A stretch of 64,000 nucleotides of DNA. Source: CAWABB01 sp963701735 (lineage in GTDB: Bacteria > Bacteroidota > Ignavibacteria > UBA10030 > UBA6906). The notes under the pieces were generated by a model that saw only the letters and a program-made list of their open reading frames with translations, did not search any database and had not been told where the DNA came from. The translations under genes were made by a program, and so were the position numbers. The stretch spans positions 1 to 64,000 of the forward strand of contig CAVPBI010000023.1 of NCBI GenBank assembly GCA_963701735.1. The letters run 5' to 3'. Each line of letters opens with the position of its first letter. Positions within the stretch are counted from its first letter, which is position 1. Positions 18,888 to 27,719 of this stretch are shown here, one piece after another.

Positions 18888-20387
18888 CTACCAGGAGTAC
18901 CGGATGGTGTAGCGGACGGTGACCTCGCCGTCCTTCGCCACCTTCACCGGGAACTTCAGCGTCGACTGGTCGACCTTCGTCCAGCCCGTTGAGCTGTTCA
19001 CGATTTCCCACTGGCTCCATCGCCACGGGTGCTCGTACACGAGCACCTCGGCGCTCTCTTTCTTGTGGTTCCGCACCTTCACTTCGATCGTCTCCTCAAC
19101 CACGCGTCCGTTTGCGTACGACTTGAAGTCTTTCTGCGCCCGCTCCCCGACGAGATCGAACGCGTTGCCGAGATAGAGCCGCACTTCTTCGTCTTTCGGC
19201 GTGTGGTCGATCTGATCTTCGCCGATAAACTGCTCGCGCCCGTCGTCGTCGCGCTTGTAGACGCGCACGGTCCCCTTCGGCAGCGGAATGCCGAGCCCTC
19301 CCGCTTCCTCGTTTTTGAACGTCATGTAGACGCCGACCTTGGGGTTCGACTCCTGTCCGAAGCTCCCCTGCGAACGGTACGAGTAGTTGTTCCTCCAGTA
19401 GTGCCACTGGTCCGCAAGCCCGTCATACAGGAACACCTTCCTGGCCGCGACGTCGCGCCCGGAGGTCAGCTCGATCTGGCGCGTCTCGCTCGCGTTGATG
19501 TTGGTCCGCCGCTGCAGCGAGTACAGCTTGTACTCGAACAGGTCCGCCTGCTTGAACTGGGGTGCGGCCGCGTCGAACTCCGCGACCTGTGCCCGCATCG
19601 CCTTCATCTGCCCGGCAAACTGATCTTTCACCAGGTTGACGTCGCCTGCGACGAGCTTCAGCCCCGCGTCCTTGAACGTGGTCCCGGAATTGTTGGTGAT
19701 CGTCACCCATGCGGTGAGGTCGAGTTTCGTGTCGTTCTTGTCGAGCAGCGCGACGTAGTTGCAGACCCAGGAGAGTCCGCCGGCGAGGTAGCTGATTTCG
19801 ACGTCATGCTTTCCCTCCCTGCTGCTGGCGACGAGCCATTCCAGCCGCGGCTTCAGGATGAGTCCCTCGGTCAGGCTCGGAAGCACCACCCGTCCGCCCG
19901 GATTCACCTCGATCTTGCCGTTGATCTCGACGATCATGCCTCCCAGTGCGGCATACCCGCCGGGATATCCCTGTTGCGAGGAGAAGCCGGTGGAGAGAAG
20001 CCTGGCCGGCACGCTGTACTCCTTCTCCGTCGCCAGGTCCACCCGGACCAGCTCGATCTGCTTGCCGACATACTTTTCGAGGAGCTTCGCCTGGTGGACC
20101 AGGTCGTACTGATAGCTCTGCTCCAGGACCTTCACCGCATCGGGCGCGGTGATGCTCCGGAAATGAAGCGAGGTTCCGTCGATTGTGGCAGGGATGTCGG
20201 GGACGATCACGGCGCCGGTGCCGCGGGGCAGGACAAGGGTGCGCTCCTCCCGGATGAGCGACAGGTTCTGGTTATAGATGGTGAGGCTCACCTCCGACCG
20301 CTCGCTGGCCGTCGCGGACTCCCGCGGCTGGGCCGGGGCCGCGGAGATCGCGGCGAGGCTGCAGATTCCCCACAACAGTGCTTTCAT
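18888..20387 (-). CDS. DUF4139 domain-containing secreted protein
   Basis: This is an intact 499-codon gene. Residues 1-19 form a signal peptide (MKALLWGICSLAAISAAPAQ). The core has VSLTIYNQNLSLIREERTL, followed by WVCNYVALLDKNDTKLDLTAWVTITNNSG and GLKLVAGDVN, the pattern of the DUF4139 family. The C-terminal part (VRVYKRDD, FIGEDQIDHTPKDEEVRLYLG, VEETIEVKVRNHK) is the rest of that domain. The function of this family is not established. The coiled-coil DUF4140 part found in some relatives is absent. It converges on the TPR/TonB protein with a 4-nt gap and is divergent from the sigma factor, with a 95-bp shared upstream region that could be controlled by that sigma factor. Confidence 0.82.
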   Translation of the reverse strand: MKALLWGICSLAAISAAPAQPRESATASERSEVSLTIYNQNLSLIREERTLVLPRGTGAVIVPDIPATIDGTSLHFRSITAPDAVKVLEQSYQYDLVHQAKLLEKYVGKQIELVRVDLATEKEYSVPARLLSTGFSSQQGYPGGYAALGGMIVEINGKIEVNPGGRVVLPSLTEGLILKPRLEWLVASSREGKHDVEISYLAGGLSWVCNYVALLDKNDTKLDLTAWVTITNNSGTTFKDAGLKLVAGDVNLVKDQFAGQMKAMRAQVAEFDAAAPQFKQADLFEYKLYSLQRRTNINASETRQIELTSGRDVAARKVFLYDGLADQWHYWRNNYSYRSQGSFGQESNPKVGVYMTFKNEEAGGLGIPLPKGTVRVYKRDDDGREQFIGEDQIDHTPKDEEVRLYLGNAFDLVGERAQKDFKSYANGRVVEETIEVKVRNHKKESAEVLVYEHPWRWSQWEIVNSSTGWTKVDQSTLKFPVKVAKDGEVTVRYTIRYSW

Positions 20388-20482
20388 CGGACATCCCTCC
20401 TGGTGTTTGATCTCGTGAACATACTTCGTATCATCGCCTGTTCACCTTCCGACTCTGTATGTCATTCATGAGTGAAAGGTAA

Positions 20483-21058
20483 ATGACCCGCTCCACCCTG
20501 TTTCTGCATGACGACGCGCGCCTCCTTGACGGGATCCGCCGGGGTGACGAAGAGACACTGGTGATGCTCTACCGGCTCTGCGACGGCCCCGTCCGGCGGT
20601 ACGTCACCGCCAATAACGGAACTCAGGATGACGCCGACGACATGCTCCAGGAGGCGCTGGTGATCCTCTGGGAACGGGTGCGGGACGGCCGGTTTGAATA
20701 CGCCGCCAGGCTGTCCACATTCGTCGTGGGAACCGTGCGAAACCTCTGGCTCAGGCGCCTCGCCCGCGCGCGCAGGGAATCCCCTTCCCATGGGACGATC
20801 GAAATGACGGCCGACCCGGGCGATTCGCCGCTCGACGCCATGATCGACAGCGAGCGAACCCGCGCCGTCCACGACGCCCTGCAGAAGATCGGAGAGCCCT
20901 GCCGTGCCATCCTGCTCCTGTTCTACTGGGAGCAGGCGACCATGGAAGAGATTGCGAGCCGACTCGGCTTCGCCAACGCCGAGACGGCCAAGGCCCGCAA
21001 ATACCAATGTAAGAAATCGCTTCAGCAGATTCTCAACGCCTATGAACGACCACGGTGA
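20483..21058 (+). CDS. ECF-type RNA polymerase sigma factor
   Basis: ATG 20483 is preceded by GAAAGG. The 191-residue protein has sigma region 2 (LYRLCDGPVRRYVTA, DDADDMLQEALVILWERV, STFVVGTVRNLWLRRL) and region 4 (ALQKIGEPCRAILLLFYWEQ, TMEEIASRLGFANAETAKAR). There is no region 3, which marks it as an extracytoplasmic-function or SigZ-like sigma factor. It should redirect RNA polymerase to a small regulon. The next gene overlaps its last 17 bases and encodes a membrane protein with an anti-sigma layout, so the pair probably forms a signal-gated switch. The divergent DUF4139 gene is a possible target. Confidence 0.9.
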   Translation: MTRSTLFLHDDARLLDGIRRGDEETLVMLYRLCDGPVRRYVTANNGTQDDADDMLQEALVILWERVRDGRFEYAARLSTFVVGTVRNLWLRRLARARRESPSHGTIEMTADPGDSPLDAMIDSERTRAVHDALQKIGEPCRAILLLFYWEQATMEEIASRLGFANAETAKARKYQCKKSLQQILNAYERPR

Positions 21059-21494
21059 ATCGTCCCGCGACCGGGAACGCGAGGAGCTGCTCGAGCGGTT
21101 CGTTCTCGGCAGGATGTCGCCGGCCGAGCGGACCGCGTTCGAAGCCCGCCTTGCGACGGACGCCGACCTCAGGGAGGCCCTCCGACAGGAACGGGACATC
21201 CTGGAAGGCGTCCGCCTGGCCGGGCGCCAGGAACTGAAGCGGCGGATCGCTGCAGCCACCCTGATGGCTCCGCGCCCGGGAGTGCCGTGGGGAAGGATCG
21301 CGGCGCTCGCGGCAGTGATCATGATCGTCACCGGCATCGCGCTCTGGCAACGCTGGTTCTTCCCCGCGCCCTCCGTCGCGCCGACGGCCACGGAGACCCC
21401 CGGGAAACCGGCGGACGCCGGGCCGGACATCGCTGCCCGCACCCCTCCCGCCCCGCTGTCGAATGAGCTCGAGCAAAGCCGGTGCCCGGGATGA
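21042..21494 (+). CDS. Probable membrane anti-sigma factor, N-terminal part
   Basis: The start ATG 21042 lies inside the sigma gene (17-nt overlap). The N-terminal domain (REELLERFVLGRMSPAERTA, FEARLATDADLREALRQERD) has the helical form of anti-sigma domains. It lacks the HxxxCxxC zinc motif of classical ZAS proteins. One transmembrane helix follows (WGRIAALAAVIMIVTGIALW), then a Pro/Ala-rich periplasmic stretch. The frame stops at 21492-21494. The continuing Ala/Pro-rich sequence in another frame and the next open frame suggest that the real protein extends to about 22006 and that an indel causes the stop. It should hold the sigma factor at the membrane until a periplasmic signal is received. 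Confidence 0.65.
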   Translation: MNDHGESSRDREREELLERFVLGRMSPAERTAFEARLATDADLREALRQERDILEGVRLAGRQELKRRIAAATLMAPRPGVPWGRIAALAAVIMIVTGIALWQRWFFPAPSVAPTATETPGKPADAGPDIAARTPPAPLSNELEQSRCPG

Positions 21495-21616
21495 GAGGCG
21501 CGCGGCACCGGGAGTAGGCGCGTCCGCTCCTCAGGCGAGCCCCGAGGCGAAACAAGCGATCACCTCAGCCGGCAGCCGGCGGAGCCTTCGAGCGAACGTA
21601 CGAAAGCAGGGGGATC

Positions 21617-22006
21617 GTGCTGAGCGAGGCAGCATCAGGTCGGACGCGCGAGAGCCGCATGAAGGGTGATGCTGCGGCCCGGCCGGACCAGGCGCTCGCG
21701 AAAAAGGAGTCCCCGGGAGAGGCGGAAGCATCGGAGATCGACGCGCATCGCTATCGCGTCGAGATCACGCCCGACGGCAGGTTGACGGCGACGGCGGAAT
21801 TCGCGGCAGGCGCTGCGGACACGATTCGCTTCGCGGTCAGGGTCCGGGGGGATTCGGTGATCATCGCGGTGCCCGCCGGCGTTCTCGGTCAGGGCAAGGA
21901 CCGGCTCGCAGGCGCCCGCGTCATCCGGGTGAGTCCGGATTCCGTGCTCATCGACGCGGCGGGAGTCCGGATACGCGGATACCTCCCCCGGCATTTCTTG
22001 CGGTAG
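21617..22006 (+). CDS. C-terminal part of the anti-sigma protein, or small periplasmic protein
   Basis: The open frame begins at GTG 21617 and contains a beta-rich segment (HRYRVEITPDGRLTATAEFA, DTIRFAVRVRGDSVIIAVPA, VIRVSPDSVLIDAAGVRIRG). It has no signal peptide and no credible ribosome site. Its position, 120 bases after the anti-sigma stop with only Ala/Pro/Arg-rich linker sequence between, suggests it is the periplasmic sensing domain of that protein separated by frame errors. I do not recognise the domain. Confidence 0.4.
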   Translation: MLSEAASGRTRESRMKGDAAARPDQALAKKESPGEAEASEIDAHRYRVEITPDGRLTATAEFAAGAADTIRFAVRVRGDSVIIAVPAGVLGQGKDRLAGARVIRVSPDSVLIDAAGVRIRGYLPRHFLR

Positions 22007-22044
22007 CGCAGGCTTGTCTCACCCGGATCTGGTGGGAGGTGAAA

Positions 22045-24456
22045 CTATCGGATGATCGTCAGCGTCCGCGTCTCGACAAACTCGCCGGCGCGCATTCTGT
22101 AGAAGTAGGTTCCGCTCGAAAGTCCCCGCCCGTCCATCCGCACGCGATACTTCCCGGGCCGCTTGGCCTCGTTCACCAGGGTCAGCAGCTTCCGCCCGAG
22201 CAGATCATAGACCACCAGCTCGACCTCTCTCCCCTCGCCCGAGGACTCCCATTCGCCGACCGTGTATTCGATGATGGTCTCGGGGTTGAACGGATTCGGG
22301 AAATTCTGGGCCAGCCCGAACGCCCGGGGGTGCCTCGCGGGATCGCCGGCGGACGAGACTCCGTCACCGAAGACGCGGACCTGGATGTCATCGACGTACC
22401 ATCCGTCCATCGTCAGATACTCGTCGCTGCTCAGGACGAATCTGATCAGGAGAGAATCGCCCCTGAAACCGCTCAGGTCAATCCTCTCTTCCATCCATTC
22501 GATCTGGCGTCCGTCGTACCCGGGTTCACCGGGCGCCTGCACGCCGAGGCCCGAACCCGCCTTCGTGTACCTCCCCGCGAGCGGCCTCCACGTTGTCCCG
22601 CGATCCGTGGACGCCTGCACCTGACCGAAATCCCAGAGAGTCTCGATTTCCCACCGCGTCCAGAACACGAGCTCCGCAGCCGTCGCACCGGCCGGAATCC
22701 GCACGGGAGAGGAGAGCCGCAGCTCAGAAGAAGCGCTGTTCTGATACGCGCCGATCGGGCTGTCGCTGAGCGACCAATCCCCGCTGCGCGACGCGGAGCT
22801 TCTGCCCCAGCTGCTCGACGGTACCCAGGCGCCAAGGTCCGACTCCGCTCCGTCCTGGAACACGACCTGTGCCTTGCCGAACGTCACGTGCATCGAGTCG
22901 AAGAGCAGGGGCGCACCGCCAACGCCGAACGACACGATGATGTCCTCCTCCGTGCCGTCCACCGCAGTCCATCCCACTCTTCCGGTGAACGTGCACTCGC
23001 GGGTCGTTCGAGAGAGGATGTCGGTCAGCGTCGTGTCTTTCCTGTCAAGTTCGACGGCGGGCGAGCCTGCCGCAACCGAGACGCTCAACTCGTCCAGTGC
23101 GCTCAGTCCCGCATTCGCCACGGTCGCGTGAATCGTGAACGGCTCTCCCCGCTCCAGGAAACCGTCGCCCGATGAGTCCACCACTTCCCCCGACCGGAGG
23201 CGCGGGTATCCTCCCGCCGCCCAGAGCATGATGAGGTTCGGACGCACGTTCGCCTCGGCAAGAGGAAGGATCCGGTCCGGTTCGGGCCAGAAGCCGTCGG
23301 TGCCGGTCCCGACTTCCGGCGTCATCGACAGGACTTTCGGTTTTGCGTTCCGCTCGCCGTACATCCAGTCGTCGGCGTCGCCATTCGTCGGATATCCGAT
23401 CACCTGGTCGCCCGTTCCGTACGCGTACCCGTTGTGCCGGGTCATGGCTGAGGCATACTCCCGGTAGATGAGGGAATCCTCCGTTTCCTCATCGAGGTAT
23501 CCCCACGGGTAGATCAGCACGTTGCTGTACGAATGGTAGTTGAGCGCGAGGAGGAACCGTCTGTCGATGCAGAAGTTCCGGATCACCTGCGTCTCGGGCT
23601 CGCTGAACGGGGCGGATCCCCTGTACGCAAGATCCTCGGGGTACGGGGTTGATCCGAAGTCGTCGTAGCCCCATTGAAACCCGTAGTTCCGGTTCAGGTC
23701 GACGCCGCGGTTGTCATCGTCGGTCACCGCGTTCCGCATGTTCTTCCGCCGCATCCCGCCTCCGTTGGGGGCGGAGCGCCGGTTCGCCTCGTAGCCGTCG
23801 GGATTGACGACCGGGACGACCCAGAGCTCGCGGGTCCCGAGGAGGTGCGTGACCTCCGGATCGACGTCATACCGCTCGCCCACGTACCAGAGGAGATGCA
23901 GGATCGTCATCATCCCCATGGGCTCGCGGGCATGGGTAAGGCCGTTGAAGAACACGCGCGGGCGGGCAGGAGCGGTCGCGGGATCGCCCGTGACGCGCAC
24001 GGCCCAGATGGCCCTGCCCTGCAACGACACGCCGATGCTCTCGCGAACCCCGATAACGTTCGGAAAGAGAAGGTGAAGAGAGTCGAGCTGTTTGATGACT
24101 TCTTCGAGCGTGTAGTACCCGCCCATGCTGCCGACGCCACGGCCCAGGGCATCTGCCGGCCCCTTCAAGCGGCTCGCATACGACGCTACGAGGTCGCCGT
24201 CGACCACGCGCACCCTGACGCCGGAATCCGACAGCTTCCCGAGCGTCCGCTCGTCGACCACAAATCTCATCGGACCGCCGGGCTTCCCCAGCGCACCCTC
24301 AGGATCGATGCCGGCAGCGATCAAGGTGGTCAGGTCGCCCGCGCGGGGGACAAGAATCTCCACGGACATCCATTTGTTCCCGCCGGCGGAGGCCGGGGCT
24401 GAAAGAACCTGCGAGGCGAGCACAACGAGCAGCGCGAGAATCGTTCGTCTGTGCAT
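22045..24456 (-). CDS. Secreted M14 zinc carboxypeptidase with T9SS sorting domain
   Basis: Start ATG 24454-24456 opens a signal peptide (residues 1-24, to PASA). The M14 domain spans about residues 105-430. Zinc ligands are visible in NGLTHAREPMG (HxxE) and in LALNYHSYSNVLIYPWGY (the later His). Substrate-binding VDLNRNYGFQWG and the catalytic-type Glu region TPEVGTG are also present. After it come beta-sandwich domains (FQDGAESDLGAW...WYVDDIQV) and the terminal LAQNFPNPFNPETIIEY...LLTLVNE...RTLTIIR, a T9SS type A signal. The 803-residue enzyme should trim C-terminal amino acids from peptides at the cell surface or outside the cell. No frame break is seen. It is divergent from the lipid operon across a 214-bp gap. 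Confidence 0.92.
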   Translation of the reverse strand: MHRRTILALLVVLASQVLSAPASAGGNKWMSVEILVPRAGDLTTLIAAGIDPEGALGKPGGPMRFVVDERTLGKLSDSGVRVRVVDGDLVASYASRLKGPADALGRGVGSMGGYYTLEEVIKQLDSLHLLFPNVIGVRESIGVSLQGRAIWAVRVTGDPATAPARPRVFFNGLTHAREPMGMMTILHLLWYVGERYDVDPEVTHLLGTRELWVVPVVNPDGYEANRRSAPNGGGMRRKNMRNAVTDDDNRGVDLNRNYGFQWGYDDFGSTPYPEDLAYRGSAPFSEPETQVIRNFCIDRRFLLALNYHSYSNVLIYPWGYLDEETEDSLIYREYASAMTRHNGYAYGTGDQVIGYPTNGDADDWMYGERNAKPKVLSMTPEVGTGTDGFWPEPDRILPLAEANVRPNLIMLWAAGGYPRLRSGEVVDSSGDGFLERGEPFTIHATVANAGLSALDELSVSVAAGSPAVELDRKDTTLTDILSRTTRECTFTGRVGWTAVDGTEEDIIVSFGVGGAPLLFDSMHVTFGKAQVVFQDGAESDLGAWVPSSSWGRSSASRSGDWSLSDSPIGAYQNSASSELRLSSPVRIPAGATAAELVFWTRWEIETLWDFGQVQASTDRGTTWRPLAGRYTKAGSGLGVQAPGEPGYDGRQIEWMEERIDLSGFRGDSLLIRFVLSSDEYLTMDGWYVDDIQVRVFGDGVSSAGDPARHPRAFGLAQNFPNPFNPETIIEYTVGEWESSGEGREVELVVYDLLGRKLLTLVNEAKRPGKYRVRMDGRGLSSGTYFYRMRAGEFVETRTLTIIR

Positions 24457-24670
24457 GGCTCCGGTGCCGTTAATGGTGAATGAGTTCGCGATGGGATCGG
24501 CGAGCGCGGCGGGGACAGCCTGGGGTTGCGCACGAATGCATATCACCTGCAAGATAACGGCCGGAGGATGAAAATCAAGGCCGGCGACCCCTGACAGGAT
24601 CATGACAAATCCCCGACATCTTCCCCCTCCCCGTTCCCTATCATAGTCCTGGACACTGAAGGGACATTCG

Positions 24671-25631
24671 ATGAAATCGCTTGCACCTGCGCCGGCACCG
24701 GTTCTCAGCTTCCGCTTCGCCTCGGCATACGGGGTCACCATGCGTCCCTATCTTCTCTTTGTCTCGGGAATCACAGGTGTGGTCGCACTTTCGCTGGCAC
24801 GGGACATCGACCTCCTGCGGGGCCTGGCCATCGCCGCCGCCTCGTTTCTGACGTACGGGTTCGGCCAGGCACTCACGGATTGCTTCCAGGTGGACACCGA
24901 CGCCATTTCGGCGCCGTACAGGCCGCTGACACGCGGCGAGGTCCGGACCAGGGATGTCATGATTGTCAGCCTTCTGGGTCTTGTCGCATGCGTCACGGTC
25001 TTCGTTTCCATGTCTCTCCACACCGTCGTTCCGGGCATCCTTGGGGTCATCGGCCTGGCCACGTACACATGGTTCAAGCGCCGCTGGTGGGGAGGCCCGG
25101 CGTACAACGCGTTCGATCGTCGTCATCCTCTTCGTCATGGCGGGAAGCAGCGCCGATGGCTCCATCGCGTTCGTCCAGCGGTCCGGCGTCTTCGCCGCCG
25201 CGACTGCGGTCTTCTTCGGATACGCCAACTTCGTCCTCGCGGGCTACTTCAAGGATATCTCCGCCGACGCGGTGACGGCATACCGCACGTTCCCCGTCGT
25301 GTTCGGCAGACGCGCCGCCTCCATCGTCAGCGATCTTCTCGCCGGTTTGTTCCTGGCCGCCGTGTTCATGGCAGCCCGGAAGGTCGCAGTCCCGGCGATG
25401 GTCCTCTGGGCGCTCGCCGTCATGCTCAGCATGGCGGCCCAGTTTCAATTGCATCGCGTCAGAACGGACCAGCAAGCCCACGGCCCTATCGGACTCACCG
25501 TCCACGTCTACCTGCTCGGCCTCACGGCAATCTCGGTGAGCGCCAGGCCGGAGTGGCTGTTGCCTCTCCTCGTGTTCTACGGCGCCTTCGCCGTAACCCT
25601 GTTGCACAGGCCATCGCAGTCACAGATCTGA
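24671..25631 (+). CDS. UbiA-family prenyltransferase (frameshifted)
   Basis: ATG 24671 is preceded by GAAGGGACA. The first Asp-rich region, TDCFQVDTDAISAPYRPL (residues 69-86), and the second, YFKDISADAVTAYRTFP, are the two magnesium-diphosphate sites of UbiA-type membrane enzymes. Several hydrophobic helices surround them. One base is gained or lost near 25110 and the second half continues in another frame to the TGA at 25629-25631, giving about 320 residues. UbiA enzymes join a polyprenyl diphosphate to an aromatic or polar acceptor. The acceptor is unknown here. As the first gene of a lipid-type operon it may make an isoprenoid-linked lipid rather than a quinone. Confidence 0.78.
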
Positions 25632-25640
25632 GCGGACGCC

Positions 25641-26586
25641 ATGATCATCATCGTCAACACGAACGCAGGCGGCGGCCGGGCATCCAGGAGATGGGCCCCG
25701 GTGCGGGAGGAGATGGACGCGGCAGCGATGGACGGAACGGCGTTTCTCAACCGCACGATGCCGGAGCTTCTGGAGGTGGTGCGCATGCGATACGCACGCG
25801 GCGAGCGAACGTTCATCGCCGCCGGCGGTGACGGCACGGTGAACAGCCTGGTCAACACGCTCGTGGAGCGCTCCGGGGCCGCGGGACCTGCGAACCCGGC
25901 CACGCTCGGACATGTCTCTGTCGGAGCCGTGGGCCTCGGGTCGAGCAACGACTTTCACAAACCGCGCCGCCAGCGCAGAACCATTCACGGGACCCCGGTG
26001 GCCATCGATGCCTCCAGCACGCTCCCGCGCGATGCCGTTTCGGTCGATATCACCGAGAACGAACAGACGCGGACCCGATGGTTCCTGCTCAACGGCGGGT
26101 TCGGCGTTACCGCGGCCGCCAACACGCGATTCAACGGGGGCGGACCGGTGCTGCGATTCCTGAAACGGCTCTCAACGCCCGCAGCAATTCTCGTCGCGAT
26201 CGTACGGACGCTCCTCAGCCTGAGCGACCTGCGCCTCTCGGTCATGTCGGGGAATGGGGAGCCGGCTTCACATTCGGTCACGAATCTTGCCGTGCTGAAG
26301 AGCCCGTGGGTATCGGGCTCGCTTTCGTTCCCCGACACATGGACCGCTCCCGGCATGATGGGCGTGGTCCTGTTGTCCCGCGCAGCGCCGCGCATACCTC
26401 GTGCGCTTCCTCACGGATCTCATGCGCGGACGGTGCGTCCCATCCTCCCGCTGCACGCACTTCCTCACCCCTACGCTCACCGTCGCCTCCGCGACACCCG
26501 TGGCGCTGGAAATCGACGGTGAAATCGTCCGTGGCAGCCGCTTCGCATTCAACGTCCACAGAGACTTCCTCAGGGTGTGCTCATGA
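25641..26586 (+). CDS. Diacylglycerol/sphingoid-type lipid kinase (frameshifted near the end)
   Basis: The start lies nine bases after the UbiA stop. The protein begins MIIIVNTNAGGGRA, has the nucleotide motif AGGDGTVNSL (residues 61-70) and the following GAVGLGSSNDFHK, as in the DAGK catalytic family that includes DgkB, YegS and sphingosine kinases. It then has ALEIDGEIVRGSRFAFNVHR near its end. A base change near 26390 shifts the frame, and the natural end at 26584-26586 is in the second frame. It should phosphorylate the hydroxyl of a lipid such as diacylglycerol or a long-chain base. The stop overlaps the next start as ATGA, so translation is coupled. Confidence 0.82.
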
Positions 26587-27662
26587 CTGCGATCCGTTCC
26601 GAAAACGCGCTGATTGATCTTCTCGTCGCGGGCTTCCCGCGGTCCCCCCTGCAGATCAACGCGACCCACGAAAGCGACGCGGAGCTGATCCGACTGGACC
26701 GTGCCGGCACGCCCTCCGGATCTGCCGACGGCTCCGGGCCCGTCCTCGCCGTGACGGTCGACTCGATCGAAGAAGAGATCGCGTCGGGCCTGTATAGCGA
26801 CCCGTACATGATCGGATGGGTGGCGTGCATGGCAAGCCTCAGCGACCTTGCGGCGACGGGCGCATCGCCCCTGGGTCTCCTCATGTCGGAGACGCTTCCT
26901 CCGGACTCCTCCGGGGTCGACCTCCGCCGACTGCAGGAAGGGATACGCGACGCCCTTCGCGAGGCCGGAACGTTCTTGCTGGGGGGCGACACCAATACAG
27001 GCAGGGAGCTCCGGCTGACCGGGTGCGCCGTAGGGATTGCCGGGAGCAATCCGCTACGCCGTATCGGCATGTCTCCCGGCGACATTGTCTATTCCACCGG
27101 GCCGCTGGGGGCGGGAAATGCCTTCGCGCTGCTCAGGCTGCTTGGCGACCGGACGGCCTCACTGCCATTTCGCCCCATGGCTCGGCTGGCCGAAGGGAGG
27201 ATCCTCTCAGGTTTCGCTTCGGCATGCATGGACAGCAGCGACGGTCTCTTCACGACGCTCGGCGAGTTGATGCGGCTCAACGGCATCGGCATCGACCTGG
27301 ACGCCGAATGGGACGTCTGCCTGGATGTCACGGCAGCGGGCATCGCATCCGCCCACGGACTCCCTCCCTGGTGCATGCTTGCAGGAGAGCACGGCGAGTA
27401 CGAGCTGGTTTTTGCCGTCCCGCCGGATGCGATCGTCCGGCTCGAGGAGCTGTCGCGGACCACCGGCAGAACGCCGGTTCGGCTCGGGACGGCCGTGGCC
27501 GAGCCGGGCCTGCGGGCGAACATCGCTGGAATGCCCGTCACGCTGGATCTGCCGGCCATTCTGGAGGCTGTGGGCCTTGCACGCACGGACCCGCTTGCCT
27601 GCATCCGGGGCCTGCAGGCCATTCATGACAGACATATTGACAGAATCCGTGCAGAACCGTGA
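26583..27662 (+). CDS. ThiL-like kinase of the AIR synthase superfamily
   Basis: ATG 26583 overlaps the previous stop (ATGA). A GTG at 26577 is a less likely start. The motifs follow thiamine-monophosphate kinase: VLAVTVDSIEEEI, MASLSDLAATGASPLG, FLLGGDTNTGRE, ACMDSSDGLF and AGEHGEYELVFAVPP. These correspond to the ThiL signature steps, but the usual GDDAAVL metal motif near the N-terminus reads THESDAELI. The length, 359 residues, is slightly above ThiL. AIR synthase-type enzymes use ATP to phosphorylate a small molecule. Within this operon the substrate is more likely a lipid precursor or cofactor than thiamine phosphate, and I cannot say which. Confidence 0.72.
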   Translation: MTAIRSENALIDLLVAGFPRSPLQINATHESDAELIRLDRAGTPSGSADGSGPVLAVTVDSIEEEIASGLYSDPYMIGWVACMASLSDLAATGASPLGLLMSETLPPDSSGVDLRRLQEGIRDALREAGTFLLGGDTNTGRELRLTGCAVGIAGSNPLRRIGMSPGDIVYSTGPLGAGNAFALLRLLGDRTASLPFRPMARLAEGRILSGFASACMDSSDGLFTTLGELMRLNGIGIDLDAEWDVCLDVTAAGIASAHGLPPWCMLAGEHGEYELVFAVPPDAIVRLEELSRTTGRTPVRLGTAVAEPGLRANIAGMPVTLDLPAILEAVGLARTDPLACIRGLQAIHDRHIDRIRAEP

Positions 27663-27719
27663 CAGGGCGGCGCTCCCGTCAAGCGATATTGCGCTGTGAC
27701 CACAATGAAAGACGGAGCG

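Noticed and set aside
19335..19360. GGGTTCGACTCC, which resembles a tRNA T-arm and could be the missing half of the cut tRNA
   Set aside because: It lies inside the conserved DUF4139 coding region and has no matching anticodon or acceptor arm around it.
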